From the NCBI RefSeq assembly GCF_000955955.1, contig NZ_JYJG01000199.1, forward strand, positions 1-42,722: a stretch of DNA of 42,722 nucleotides, in the 5' to 3' direction. Below the pieces are notes generated by a model, which ran no database searches, had not been told where the DNA came from, and saw only the letters and a program-made list of their open reading frames with translations. Every line of letters starts with the position of its first letter. Within the stretch, counting starts at the first letter, position 1. Positions 7,763-16,290 of this stretch are shown here, one piece after another. The DNA comes from Lentzea aerocolonigenes (GTDB lineage: Bacteria > Actinomycetota > Actinomycetes > Mycobacteriales > Pseudonocardiaceae). Position numbers and translations under genes: made by a program.

Positions 7763-9217
7763 TCACGACGGTGCGGGACTCGCCGGTTCCAGATTCTTCA
7801 GGTCTGCCAACGAGTGCCGGATCGGAGCGACAACCGGCAGGTAGAGCAGCAGTCCGCCGATGCCACCGATCAACAGGATCGCCAGGTCGTGATCCAGAAC
7901 TCGGGTCACGACAAGGGGAACGAGGATCAGCGCGAACACGCCGAGTGCCGGTCTCGTCACCGCCTGGGCGAGGCTGATCGGGCGGACTCCCAGCCCCTTC
8001 AAGGCGAACAGGAAGGCGGGCAGCATGATCCCCACCGCCACGATCATGTGGGCGATGCCGACACCCATGACGCCTGACGTGTAGGCGCCTACCGCGAGTG
8101 CCGGTACGAGCACAGCCACCCAGAGTGCCTGCAGTGCGAGCGTCTGCCTGGCGTTGCCCACCGCGATGAGCACGTCGAAGCAGAGTTGCAGAGCGACCCT
8201 GGCCAGGCCGAGCACGGCCAGGAACATCAGCGCGGTCGACGCGGCCGACCACTTGTCGCCGTACAGCACGCGGATCGCCGGTCCGGCCATGAGCGCGAGC
8301 AGGCCGCAGATCGGGACGGCCGCCGCCATCAGCAGGCCCATCGACCGGGCGAAGGCGATCCGCAGGGACGGCAGGTCGTGCTGCAGGCGGGCGAACGCGG
8401 GCACGCTCACGCGCGCGACCGGGATGGACAGCAGCGTGACCGGCCAGCTGCTGAGGTTGAACGCGAGCACGTACAGGCCGAGCGTCTCCGGGCCGAGGAG
8501 CCTGCCGACGACGACGTTGTCGACCTGGACCATCGCGACGGCCAGGATCGTGGCCCCGGCCAGTGGCAGGCCGTCCTTCAGCAGTTCCTTCGCGACCTTC
8601 GGGTCGAACGCCGGCTTGTAGCGGACCGGGGTGAAGAAGAGGTGCAGCAGGCCGTTGATCAGGTTGCCCGCCAGCCGCCCCCACACCAGGCTCCACACGC
8701 CGAACCCGGTGAGCGCGAGTGCGAGGGTGAGGCCGGTGGTGACGACGAACCCGGTCAGGTCGGCGTAGGTGCGCAGGTCCTGGCGGAAACTTCTGGTGAG
8801 CATCGCCGACGGCACGGCCAGCGCGCCGTTGATCAGGATGGCGAACGACAGGACTTGCACCAGACTTGTCGCTTCCGGCGCGCCCAGTGACCGGCTGAAC
8901 ACGCCTGCGCCCGTGAAGAAGACCGCGAACAGCGCGCAGCTCGACCCGAAGATGACCGTGACCGCGGTCGGCGCGATCCGGGAGACGTCGCCGGGCCAGC
9001 GGACGAGGACCTGTTCGAGGCCGAGGTCGTTGAAGTTGATGAGGAACACCAGCGCGACCGTGGCGACGGCGAACAGACCGTAGTCGTTCGGCGTCAGCAC
9101 GCGCGCCAGGATGATGCCGGAGATCAGGTTCGCCAGCCGTGAGAGCAGCGTGCTGGCGAAGCTCCAGCGCACCCCCTTCTTGACGAGGGTGCCGAGGTTC
9201 TCCTCTTCCGCGCTCAC
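7763..9217 (-). CDS. Polysaccharide repeat-unit flippase (Wzx, MOP/PST family)
   Basis: A 484-residue polytopic membrane protein with about 12-14 hydrophobic segments and the typical opening of PST flippases: GVRWSFASTLLSRLANLISG, then ILARVLTPNDYGLFAVA. The predicted function is to flip undecaprenyl-linked repeat units across the membrane, feeding the Wzy polymerase encoded at the left end. Start: the GTG at 9217 overlaps the stop of the preceding acyltransferase as GTGA (9214-9217), with AAAGGG just upstream. The reading frame stays open to 9625, but that extension is an Arg/His/Pro-rich shadow of the acyltransferase gene. It is the last gene of its coupled block; 347 non-coding bases follow. 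Confidence 0.9.
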   Translation of the reverse strand: MSAEEENLGTLVKKGVRWSFASTLLSRLANLISGIILARVLTPNDYGLFAVATVALVFLINFNDLGLEQVLVRWPGDVSRIAPTAVTVIFGSSCALFAVFFTGAGVFSRSLGAPEATSLVQVLSFAILINGALAVPSAMLTRSFRQDLRTYADLTGFVVTTGLTLALALTGFGVWSLVWGRLAGNLINGLLHLFFTPVRYKPAFDPKVAKELLKDGLPLAGATILAVAMVQVDNVVVGRLLGPETLGLYVLAFNLSSWPVTLLSIPVARVSVPAFARLQHDLPSLRIAFARSMGLLMAAAVPICGLLALMAGPAIRVLYGDKWSAASTALMFLAVLGLARVALQLCFDVLIAVGNARQTLALQALWVAVLVPALAVGAYTSGVMGVGIAHMIVAVGIMLPAFLFALKGLGVRPISLAQAVTRPALGVFALILVPLVVTRVLDHDLAILLIGGIGGLLLYLPVVAPIRHSLADLKNLEPASPAPS

Positions 9218-10329
9218 GTTTTGCCCTTTAGTGACGTCTTGAGCGCCGCCCACGACCGGTTCTCGAGGAACGGCCGCTCGAACACGCGGTGGAAGAGGTA
9301 CGAGCCGCCGAGCACGGCCGCGAGACCGAGCACGAGCAGCAGGCCGAACCTCGCGAACTTGTCGCTGACGAGATGCTCCACGACGAAGTGGTCGGTCAGC
9401 CACAGCAACGGCAGGTGCACCAGGTACACGCTGTAGGAGAACAGTCCGACACCGCTGAAGATGCGGTGTGCCAGGAGGGTTTTCAGCGGTTCGAAGTGGC
9501 CGCCCGCGAGTGCCGCGAGAACCGCGGCGGTGCCCGCGCCGAGCAGCAGGTCGATCCAGAAGTACGCGTGGTCGACCCAGACGGAACCCGTGGTGATGGC
9601 CGTGACGATGAACGCCGCGTAGCACGCCGCACCGGCCCAGCCGATCCAGCGCGGGACCTCACCGGACCGCACGACGTCCGCCGCCGCCACACCGAACACG
9701 AACAGGGCGAGGAACTGCGGGGTGAAGTTGAGGAGGCCGTGGAGCGGGCCGACGTTCTCACCGGCCAGCTGCGACGCGATCACACCGGTGGTGAAGATGG
9801 CGACCATCCACACCGGGCCGAGCTTTCGCCGGAACCACAGCACCAGCGGGAACAGGAAGTAGATCTGCCACTCGATGGCGATCGACCAGAACGCACCGTT
9901 GGGCTTCGGGCTGTCGACCACGTCCTGCACCAGGAAGAAGTGCGCGATGACGCCCTTGAGCGTGATCGCCCTGCCGGTCAGCTCCGGGGTGATCAGGCCG
10001 AAGACGATGACGCTGAGCGCCAGTGCCGCCCAGTACGGCGGCAGGATGCGCCAGGCCCTTCTGCGGATGAACCTGAGCACTCCCCCGAGCTCGTACTCTC
10101 TGCGCGCGGGCGCGACCGTGAGCGAGAAGCCGCTGACCACGATGAACACGGCGACCGCGAGGTGGCCGTAGACGAGCCAGCCGAGCACGAGCGGCCCGGT
10201 GTTGACCGGGTAGGTCGGGTAGACGGTGAACCAGATGTGGTGCAGGACCACGTACACCGCGGCCAGCGCGCGCACACCGTCCAAGAAGGACAGACGGGTG
10301 CGGGCAGGCGCGCTGACCGTCGCGGTCAC
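9214..10329 (-). CDS. Membrane acyltransferase, family 3 (OafA/YrhL-like O-acetyltransferase)
   Basis: A 371-residue integral membrane protein with about ten transmembrane segments. It shows the family signature near the N-terminus: RLSFLDGVRALAAVYVVLHH, whose histidines are the likely catalytic residues. RRRAWRILPPYWAAL and NGAFWSIAIEWQIYFLFPL follow further on. These proteins O-acylate (usually O-acetylate) sugars using acyl-CoA, so this one probably decorates the repeat unit or polymer. It lacks the C-terminal SGNH domain found in some relatives. Its GTG start at 10329 overlaps the stop of the hexapeptide acetyltransferase (GTGA, 10326-10329), and its stop overlaps the wzx-like start. Confidence 0.9.
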   Translation of the reverse strand: MTATVSAPARTRLSFLDGVRALAAVYVVLHHIWFTVYPTYPVNTGPLVLGWLVYGHLAVAVFIVVSGFSLTVAPARREYELGGVLRFIRRRAWRILPPYWAALALSVIVFGLITPELTGRAITLKGVIAHFFLVQDVVDSPKPNGAFWSIAIEWQIYFLFPLVLWFRRKLGPVWMVAIFTTGVIASQLAGENVGPLHGLLNFTPQFLALFVFGVAAADVVRSGEVPRWIGWAGAACYAAFIVTAITTGSVWVDHAYFWIDLLLGAGTAAVLAALAGGHFEPLKTLLAHRIFSGVGLFSYSVYLVHLPLLWLTDHFVVEHLVSDKFARFGLLLVLGLAAVLGGSYLFHRVFERPFLENRSWAALKTSLKGKT

Positions 10330-10877
10330 CGTGCGACCAGCCCGTCGCCCGCCTTCTGGTACGCCTTGCCGCACTCGCAGGTGTGGTCATCCGCGAGCCG
10401 TTCACCGCACTCGCAGACCCAGCCGCGGACCTTGGCCGGGTTGCCCGCGACGAACGCGTGCGCCGGAACGTCCTTGGTGATCACCGCACCCGCCGCGGCG
10501 AACGCGTGCGCGCCGATCTTGGTGCCGCAGACGACGGTCGTGCCCGCGCCGAGCGTGACGCCGTTCTCGACCTGGGTGGCCAGGAGGGCTTCGGGGCCCT
10601 TCTTGATGTGCGCGCGGGGCCTCAGGTCGTTGGTGAAGACCACGTTGGGGCCGAGGAACACGTCGTCGCCGACATTCACGCCGTCGAACAGCAGGACAGC
10701 GTTCTTGACGGTGACGCGGTCGCCGAGCACGACGCCGCCTTCGACGAACGCGTGGTCGCAGATGTTGCAGTCCTTGCCGACAACAGCGCCGGGCAGCACG
10801 TGGGCCCACGCCCAGATGCGGGTGCCCTCACCCACGTTCTCGGACTCGTTCAGCCCGAGTGGATGCACGCTAGCCAC
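10326..10877 (-). CDS. Left-handed beta-helix N-acetyltransferase (WbpD/WlbB/QdtC-like)
   Basis: A 183-residue hexapeptide-repeat protein. The opening GEGTRIWAWAHVLPGAVVG, then CNICDHAFVEGGVVLGDRVT, FLGPNVVFTND and a C-terminal AHAFVAGNPAKVRGWV are characteristic of amino-sugar N-acetyltransferases such as WbpD/WlbB (UDP-2-acetamido-3-amino sugar uronates) and FdtC/QdtC (dTDP-3-amino-3,6-dideoxyhexoses). The tail carries four cysteines in two CxCG pairs (C155/C157 and C167/C169), probably a small metal-binding knuckle. The aminotransferase that would make its substrate is encoded immediately upstream (10983-12110). The start is GTG 10877 after GGTGGTGGG; GTG 10868 is an alternative. The exact sugar is not determinable. 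Confidence 0.85.
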   Translation of the reverse strand: MASVHPLGLNESENVGEGTRIWAWAHVLPGAVVGKDCNICDHAFVEGGVVLGDRVTVKNAVLLFDGVNVGDDVFLGPNVVFTNDLRPRAHIKKGPEALLATQVENGVTLGAGTTVVCGTKIGAHAFAAAGAVITKDVPAHAFVAGNPAKVRGWVCECGERLADDHTCECGKAYQKAGDGLVAR

Positions 10878-10921
10878 AACCCACCACCCTCCACGCCCCG
10901 GTTCGCCCGGTTCGAGAGCTT

Positions 10922-10970
10922 GATGAAGGGAACCTTCATCAACCTGAGGTTTATGAAGGTTCCCTTCATC
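10922..10970. repeat. Nested intergenic palindrome, 18-bp perfect arms
   Basis: The arm GATGAAGGGAACCTTCAT (10922-10939) is perfectly complementary to 10953-10970. The 13-base centre contains a further AACC/GGTT pairing (10941-10944 with 10948-10951). Each arm is itself a palindrome (ATGAAGG, three bases, CCTTCAT), so ATGAAGG or its complement occurs four times. It lies 12 bases after the stop of the aminotransferase and 44 bases before the acetyltransferase start. It has no T-tract on either strand. It could act as a hairpin terminator or attenuator, a dimeric-protein site, or a dispersed palindromic repeat. Confidence 0.75.
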
Positions 10971-10982
10971 TCAAATCCGGGG

Positions 10983-12110
10983 CTAGACATGGGCGGCCAC
11001 CGCTTCCTTCAGGACGGCGGCGACGCGCTCCTGCTGTTCCCGCGTGATGCCGGGGTAGAGCGGCAGCGACAGGATCTCGTCCGCCGCCTGCTCGGCCACC
11101 GGGTAACCCTCGGGGCGGCCGTACTTGGCGAACGCGCCCGTGTGGTGCACCGGCGTCGGGTAGTGGATGCCCGCGCCCACGCCGTTGTCGTTGAGGTGCT
11201 TCAACACCATGTCGCGGTTGCGGACGCGCACGACGTACAGGTGCCACACGTGCTCGTTGCCGTCCGCGACACCGGGCAGCCGGACCTCGGACACGTCCGC
11301 GAGCAGCTCGGCGTAGAGATCGGCAGCGGCCGAACGCTCCTTGTTCCACGCGGCGAGCTGCTTGAGCTTGGCGCGCAGCACGACGGCCTGCAACGTGTCG
11401 AGGCGCGAGTTGAAGCCCAGCACGGGGTGCGAGTACTTCTTGTCGCTGCCGTGGTTCGCGAGCAGTCGCAACTTGTGCGCGATCTCCTCGTCCTGCGTGA
11501 CGACGGCACCCGCGTCCCCGAACGCGCCCAGGTTCTTGCCGGGGTAGAAGCTCGTGGCGGCCGCGACGCCGAAGCCGCCCATGCCGGTGCCGTTCTGGGT
11601 GGCGCCCTGGCACTGCGCGGCGTCCTCGATGACGATCACGTCGTGCTGGGCAGCGACCGCGCGGATCGCGTTCATCGGCGCGAGCTGGCCGAACAGGTGC
11701 ACGGGCAGCACGGCGCGGCAGCGGGAGGCGACGTGGGCGAACTCGTCGGCGTCGATCAGCAGGTGCGCGGGGTCGACGTCGACCGGCACCGGCACGGCAC
11801 CCGCGCGGACGGCGGCCTCGGCCGTGGCGACGAAGGTGTTGGCGGGCAACGCGACGTGATCGCCGTCACGGATGCCGGCGGCGCGCAGGGCCAGCTCGAT
11901 GGCGTCGGTGCCGTTCGCGACGCCGACGCAGTGCGCGGTCCCGGTGAACGCGGCGAACTCCTCCTCGAACGCGGTCACGTCCGGGCCGCCGATGAAGGCG
12001 GTCTTCGCCAGCACGCGCGCGAAGCCCTCCTCGACCTCGGCGGCGATGCGGTCGCGCTGCAGGCCGAGGTCGACCAGCGGGATGCTCACAGGGATTGCCC
12101 TCTCGTTCAT
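10983..12110 (-). CDS. PLP-dependent sugar aminotransferase (DegT/DnrJ/EryC1 family), 3-amino-sugar type
   Basis: A 375-residue fold-type I aminotransferase. Visible features: VANGTDAIELAL for phosphate binding, EDAAQCQGA (D163 and Q166, which position the PLP ring), and TSFYPGKNLGAFGDAGA, in which K192 is the PLP-forming lysine. The variant SFYPGKNLGA.GDAGA is common among enzymes that aminate C3 (QdtB/FdtB, WbpE/WlbC). With the adjacent hexapeptide acetyltransferase it forms a likely amino-then-acetyl pair acting on a 3-keto nucleotide sugar; the Gfo/Idh/MocA enzyme at 22469-23506 could supply that ketone. The ATG at 12110 overlaps the previous stop (ATGA). An internal GTG at 12089 has a better ribosome site (GAGAGG nine bases upstream) and may be the true start. 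Confidence 0.88.
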   Translation of the reverse strand: MNERAIPVSIPLVDLGLQRDRIAAEVEEGFARVLAKTAFIGGPDVTAFEEEFAAFTGTAHCVGVANGTDAIELALRAAGIRDGDHVALPANTFVATAEAAVRAGAVPVPVDVDPAHLLIDADEFAHVASRCRAVLPVHLFGQLAPMNAIRAVAAQHDVIVIEDAAQCQGATQNGTGMGGFGVAAATSFYPGKNLGAFGDAGAVVTQDEEIAHKLRLLANHGSDKKYSHPVLGFNSRLDTLQAVVLRAKLKQLAAWNKERSAAADLYAELLADVSEVRLPGVADGNEHVWHLYVVRVRNRDMVLKHLNDNGVGAGIHYPTPVHHTGAFAKYGRPEGYPVAEQAADEILSLPLYPGITREQQERVAAVLKEAVAAHV

Positions 12111-13315
12111 GACAGCTTCCGCCGGACTGCCCGCAGGCCGTTCTTCACCGGCTCCGGGAGTCCGCGCGCGGCCAGCATCACCGCCGTCCGCGCACCTTCC
12201 TTCACGGACGTCGTTCGGGACGGCGATTCCGCTACGGTCCGCTGGTAGAGACGTTCGAGGCCACGCGCCGCCGGGTCGAGCCCGTAGTGCTCCACGACGA
12301 CCTCGCGCCCGAACGCGCCGAGCTCGCTCCGCAGCTGTGCGTCGTCGAGCATCGGCCGGATCTGGTCGGCCAGCAGCGTCACGGGTTCGGTGCCGTCACC
12401 GAGGCCGTAGTAGCCGTGCTGGCGGAAGTAGCCGACGGTCTCGGGGGTGAACGGCAGCGAGAAGCCCTTCTCCCCCAGCACCACGATCGGCTTGGCGAAC
12501 GCCAGCGTCCGCAGCGCCGACCCGCCCATGCCGAGCATCACGTCCGCGGCTTCGTAGGCCGGCCGGGGATCCACCAACCCACCGGTCAGCACGATCACAT
12601 CCGCGCCGTGCCGGTCGTTGACCTCTTTCGCCCGCTCTGCGACCTTCGCCGCCGCGGTGCCCTCACCCACGATCACCAGCCGGACCGGCCGTTCCTTGGC
12701 CAGCAGGTCGACGGCCTCGATGCTGCGCAGCAGGCTTTCCAGCTTGAGCCACTCGGTCAGCCGCGACACCGTGACCAGGTTGACCCGGTCGTCGTCGAGT
12801 CCGTACTTCTCCTTGAACGGCAACGCATCCACCACACCGGGCGCGTTGAAGTCCACGTCCACGGGCGGTTCGAGCAGGTCCACCGTGCCGGACCGGATCC
12901 GCGCGGCGTCCTCGGCCAGCTGCTTCGTGCCGAACGTCGTGGGCAGGTGCCGCGGCAGGAACCCCGGCACGACCATGCCCATCATCGTGGTGAACAGCGG
13001 AATGCCGTACACGAGGTGCTCGACGTAGTACGCGTCGAAGCACTGCGGCCAGTCCCACACGTGGATCAGGTCAGGCCCCTCGGCCTTCACCGCCGCGCGC
13101 AACGCCCGCATCACCTTCAAGGACGGATGCCGGGTGGCGTCAGGGGCTTCGATCAGGCGGAGACCGCGTTGCTCGGCCAGGGCGACGGCCGGGCCGGGCG
13201 CCGCGAACAGAACCACTTCGTGGCCGTGGGTGTCGCGGATGCGGGCGGCCAGCTCGATGGCGTTGGTCTGGGTGCCGCCGAGTTCGAGGCGGTGCGCGAA
13301 GACGAGAACCTTCAC
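12107..13315 (-). CDS. Glycosyltransferase, GT4-like (GT-B fold)
   Basis: A 402-residue protein. The N-terminal half opens MKVLVFAHRLELGGTQTNAI, with the GGxQ loop typical of GT4 enzymes; the C-terminal half contains NLVTVSRLTEWLKLESLLRS and RLVIVGEGTAA. The usual E-x7-E donor motif is weak: the corresponding segment reads AYEAADVMLGMGGSALRTLA and lacks clear glutamates at the normal places, so donor specificity is uncertain. It should transfer a sugar to the growing lipid-linked repeat unit on the cytoplasmic face. The GTG start at 13315 lies in a GTGA overlap with the NeuD-like gene and has GGAGGTGAGGG upstream, which rules out the long upstream extension of this frame. Confidence 0.85.
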   Translation of the reverse strand: MKVLVFAHRLELGGTQTNAIELAARIRDTHGHEVVLFAAPGPAVALAEQRGLRLIEAPDATRHPSLKVMRALRAAVKAEGPDLIHVWDWPQCFDAYYVEHLVYGIPLFTTMMGMVVPGFLPRHLPTTFGTKQLAEDAARIRSGTVDLLEPPVDVDFNAPGVVDALPFKEKYGLDDDRVNLVTVSRLTEWLKLESLLRSIEAVDLLAKERPVRLVIVGEGTAAAKVAERAKEVNDRHGADVIVLTGGLVDPRPAYEAADVMLGMGGSALRTLAFAKPIVVLGEKGFSLPFTPETVGYFRQHGYYGLGDGTEPVTLLADQIRPMLDDAQLRSELGAFGREVVVEHYGLDPAARGLERLYQRTVAESPSRTTSVKEGARTAVMLAARGLPEPVKNGLRAVRRKLS

Positions 13316-13962
13316 ACCCTCACCTCCAGCGGTCGAGCGGGCACCCCGGCCCAGGTCTCCCCGGCCGGAACGTCCTTCAGCACCACCGCGCCCATACCCA
13401 CCAACGCCCCAGCGCCGACCGTCAGCCCTTCGCGCACCAGCGCACCCGATCCGATGTAGGCGCTCTCTCCCACCCGAACGTTCCCGGCGAGCGCGGCACG
13501 TCCAGCCAAAGTCACACCATCGGCCACCGCATCGTCGTGCGTCAGCAACACGTGCGGCATCGCGACCACGAACCGCCCGACCTGCTGCGGCGCGGTGATC
13601 ACGGCGCACGCCAGCAAGATCGTGCCCACACCCAGCTCGACACCGGCGGCGACGGAAGCCGCGGGGTGCACCAGAGTCGCGTAGCGCGAGTCGTCGAACC
13701 CGAGCCGCTGCGAGATCCGCATCCTGCTGTCCTGGTTCGCGGAGCTCGCCGTGCAGATCAGCACCTGCGCGCCGACGTGCTCGCGAGCCAGGTCGATCGG
13801 CCCCAGCACCTCGTGCCCGTCAACCAGAAGACCGTGCTTGTCCGCCGAGTCGTCCAGGAACCCCAGCACCTCGAACGTCGGCTGGACCGAGTTCACCGCC
13901 GCGATCGCCGCCAGGGCCTCACGCGCGAGGCCACCGGCTCCGATCAGCAGCAGCGGCGTCAT
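13312..13962 (-). CDS. NeuD/PglD-family sugar O/N-acetyltransferase
   Basis: A 216-residue protein. Residues 1-80 form a Rossmann-like nucleotide-sugar-binding domain (LLLIGAGGLAREALAAI, then VLGFLDDS), and residues 95-216 form a left-handed beta-helix of hexapeptide repeats ending GMGAVVLKDVPAGETWAGVPARPL. In this family PglD acetylates UDP-4-amino-trideoxyglucosamine in bacillosamine synthesis, and NeuD acetylates sialic acid. No NeuA/B/C genes are present, and the next gene upstream is a PglE-like aminotransferase, so PglD-type N-acetylation at C4 is the better inference. It is coupled on both sides (ATGA at 13959-13962, GTGA at 13312-13315). Confidence 0.85.
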   Translation of the reverse strand: MTPLLLIGAGGLAREALAAIAAVNSVQPTFEVLGFLDDSADKHGLLVDGHEVLGPIDLAREHVGAQVLICTASSANQDSRMRISQRLGFDDSRYATLVHPAASVAAGVELGVGTILLACAVITAPQQVGRFVVAMPHVLLTHDDAVADGVTLAGRAALAGNVRVGESAYIGSGALVREGLTVGAGALVGMGAVVLKDVPAGETWAGVPARPLEVRV

Positions 13963-15077
13963 CGCGCATCACACGCGAGCTCCAGCGCGTCGACCACCTG
14001 GTCCTGCTCCTCGGCGGTCAGCTCGTGGAACAACGGCAGGATCAGCGTCCGCGAGGTCAGCCGCTCGGTCACCGGCAGCGCCACGTGCGGGTGTCCGGCG
14101 TACGCGGGCTCCAGGTGCGACGCCATGATCCCGCGCCGAGCGGAAACTCCCTTGGCCGCCAACCGGTTCAGCACCTCGTTGCGGTCGACCGGGCAGTCCT
14201 CGGACAGCTCAACCCAGAACGACTGGTAGTTGGTGGTGCCGTACGCAGGATCGGAAACCGCGCGCAGGCCAGGAATCCGGGCCAGCAACGAGTGGTACCG
14301 CGCAGCCAGCTCACGACGGCGAGCGATGATCGCGTCCAACCGCCCCAGCTGCACCAGGCCGACCGCGGCCTGGATGTCGGTCATCCGGTAGTTGAACGCC
14401 GTCTCCAAATACTCTTCGAGCACCACGCCGCCGCCCGCGTGACGATCAGCGGCGCTGACACTCATCCCGTGCTCGCGCAACCGCCGCGCCCGGACAGCGA
14501 CTTCGGGATCGTCCACCGTGAGCATGCCGCCCTCACCGGTGGTGAGCAGCTTGCGCGGGTGGAACGACCAAGCCGCCAGCGAGGCACCGAGGCCCACCGG
14601 CGAACCGTGGTACGTCGACCCCGCGGCGCAAGCAGCGTCCTCGACGATCGGCAACCCGAGACCCTCAAAGGACTTCACGTCGGCAGGCACACCACCCTGG
14701 TGCACCAGCACCACAGCCCGCGTCCGATCAGTCACCACAGCAGCAACGGTCTCAGCGGTCAGGTTCCCGGTCTCCGCCGACACATCCGCGAACACCGGCG
14801 TGGCACCGCAGTACCGCACGGCATTGGCGGTCGCGATGAACGACAACGACGGCACGACGACCTCGTCGCCAGGACCGACGTCCAGCAGGTGCAACGCCAA
14901 GTGCAGCGCCGTCGTGCAGGACGACACCGCGACACCGTGCGCGGCCCCGACCCGCAAAGCAAAAGCTTCCTCGAACGCACGGACCCGTGGCCCCTGCGCG
15001 ACCCACCCGGACCGCACGGCCTCGGCAGCCGCGAGGGCTTCTTCCTCGCCCATCAACGGTCGCATCACCGGGATCAT
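13959..15077 (-). CDS. PLP-dependent sugar aminotransferase (DegT family), PglE/bacillosamine-like
   Basis: A 372-residue DegT/DnrJ/EryC1 aminotransferase. It shows VSSCTTALHLALHLL for phosphate contacts, VEDAACAAG (D147) and WSFHPRKLLTTGEGGML, with K176 as the Schiff-base lysine. The SFHPRK-TTGEGGM form is typical of enzymes that aminate C4 of UDP-4-keto-6-deoxy sugars (PglE, PseC, LegC relatives). It differs from the second aminotransferase in this locus (10983-12110), so two different amino sugars, or two amination steps, are likely. No 4,6-dehydratase (PglF type) is visible in the window; it must be supplied from beyond the edge or elsewhere. The ATG at 15077 lies in an ATGA overlap with the upstream glycosyltransferase, ruling out a long N-terminal extension. 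Confidence 0.88.
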   Translation of the reverse strand: MIPVMRPLMGEEEALAAAEAVRSGWVAQGPRVRAFEEAFALRVGAAHGVAVSSCTTALHLALHLLDVGPGDEVVVPSLSFIATANAVRYCGATPVFADVSAETGNLTAETVAAVVTDRTRAVVLVHQGGVPADVKSFEGLGLPIVEDAACAAGSTYHGSPVGLGASLAAWSFHPRKLLTTGEGGMLTVDDPEVAVRARRLREHGMSVSAADRHAGGGVVLEEYLETAFNYRMTDIQAAVGLVQLGRLDAIIARRRELAARYHSLLARIPGLRAVSDPAYGTTNYQSFWVELSEDCPVDRNEVLNRLAAKGVSARRGIMASHLEPAYAGHPHVALPVTERLTSRTLILPLFHELTAEEQDQVVDALELACDAR

Positions 15078-16267
15078 CGCTCTCCCCCAACAGAGTTCTC
15101 GGCGGGCACAGTGGCTCCCCTTTCCACGAGGCCGATGGCCTCCGCGAACGCGTCGCTGCGGCGACGCCAAGAATGTTCGGCAGCGAACTCCTGCCGGGAC
15201 GCAACAGCCGCAGCAGTGCGTTCGGTGCTGGCCGCCTGGGCGGCGGCCGCGGCGAACTCCCCTGGCGCCGCGATGCGAACCATGCCGGCGGCCTCCGAAG
15301 CGAGCCACCGCGAAGCAGGCAGATCCGTTGACACGACCGGACGTCCGGCCGCCAGGTACTCCAGCGTCTTCAACGGGAACGAGGCCCGGTTGAAGGAGGA
15401 GTCCAGATAGGGCGTCAGCCCGACGTCGATCTTCCGGTAGTAACCGGGAAGTTCCGGAAACGGCACCTCGTCCACGTGCACCACCCGCGGCCGGGCCACC
15501 AGCGAGGACCAGCGCTCCGGCTCCCAAGCCGGATCACGCGGCCCGACCATCAACAACGACATCCCGGTGTCGGCAACGGCTTCCAGCAGAGAGATGTCGA
15601 TCCGAGCGGTGATCCGCCCGACGAGCCCGGCGACCGGGCCTTCCAAACCTGAAACCACGGCAGGAATCTCAGCACTGTCCACAGCGGAATAGGCGTCCGT
15701 GTGCACGCCGTTCGGCAGGAACTGGGCCGGTGCGCCGAGGCCGGTCCACCTGCGGACCAGCTCCGGCGTCACCGCGAACACGTGCTGCGCCTGGCGAAGA
15801 GCCCTGCTCTCCTCGCCGAGCAACCAGCCCGGGTCCAGTCCCATCAGCTCACCGCCGGCGACCCAGTCGTCCGTGCCGTACAACACGGTCCGGACCGACG
15901 AGTCCCACATGCCCAGAACATCGTCGAACGAAAACGACACCACGGCGTGCGGTGAACGCTTCAACTGGCGCAGAGCCCAGCGGATCTGTGCTCGCACCAA
16001 CGGCCACGTGGTGGCGCGGATGCCGGGACGGGACAGCCCCGGCAACGCGACGGGCGTGAGCCTCGAAATTCCTTCTGGTGTAACAGTGAGGCGAGGCCGG
16101 ACTCCTCTGCCGACACCTGGCCGGTACCGGGCGGGTGTCACCGGCGAGATCGGCGGATCCACCCACAGCACATCGGCGTACCTGGTCAGTTGTTCGGCCT
16201 GCTGCCGGTCAGCGCCACGGACTCCGTCCCACGGCTTTCCCGACATCATGACCAGCAAAGGAGTCAC
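15074..16267 (-). CDS. Glycosyltransferase, GT4/GT-B-like
   Basis: A 397-residue protein with a GT-B architecture: MSGKPWDGVRGADRQQAEQL near the N-terminus, FAVTPELVRRWTGLG in the middle, and in the C-terminal half GLVGRITARIDISLLEAV and FNRASFPLKTLEYLAAGRPV. In that last segment the KxxEYLAAG pattern marks the nucleotide-sugar donor site. The start is GTG 16267, with GGGTAGG close upstream; the ATG pair about 15 bases inside is an alternative. It follows the large secreted protein gene by only 23 bases and is coupled to the PglE-like gene by ATGA, so it may be transcribed from the promoter of the large gene. Confidence 0.85.
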   Translation of the reverse strand: MTPLLVMMSGKPWDGVRGADRQQAEQLTRYADVLWVDPPISPVTPARYRPGVGRGVRPRLTVTPEGISRLTPVALPGLSRPGIRATTWPLVRAQIRWALRQLKRSPHAVVSFSFDDVLGMWDSSVRTVLYGTDDWVAGGELMGLDPGWLLGEESRALRQAQHVFAVTPELVRRWTGLGAPAQFLPNGVHTDAYSAVDSAEIPAVVSGLEGPVAGLVGRITARIDISLLEAVADTGMSLLMVGPRDPAWEPERWSSLVARPRVVHVDEVPFPELPGYYRKIDVGLTPYLDSSFNRASFPLKTLEYLAAGRPVVSTDLPASRWLASEAAGMVRIAAPGEFAAAAAQAASTERTAAAVASRQEFAAEHSWRRRSDAFAEAIGLVERGATVPAENSVGGER

Positions 16268-16290
16268 GACCTACCCATCCTCCGTTTCGC

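Noticed and set aside
9218..9625. N-terminal extension of the flippase reading frame.
   Set aside because: The extension is Arg/Pro/His-rich and lies opposite phase to the acyltransferase gene. The GTGA overlap and the family start both indicate GTG 9217.
12107..16267. Possible sialic-acid (Neu) pathway suggested by the NeuD-like protein.
   Set aside because: No NeuA, NeuB or NeuC homologue is present, and the adjacent aminotransferase is PglE-like, so a bacillosamine-type amino sugar fits better.
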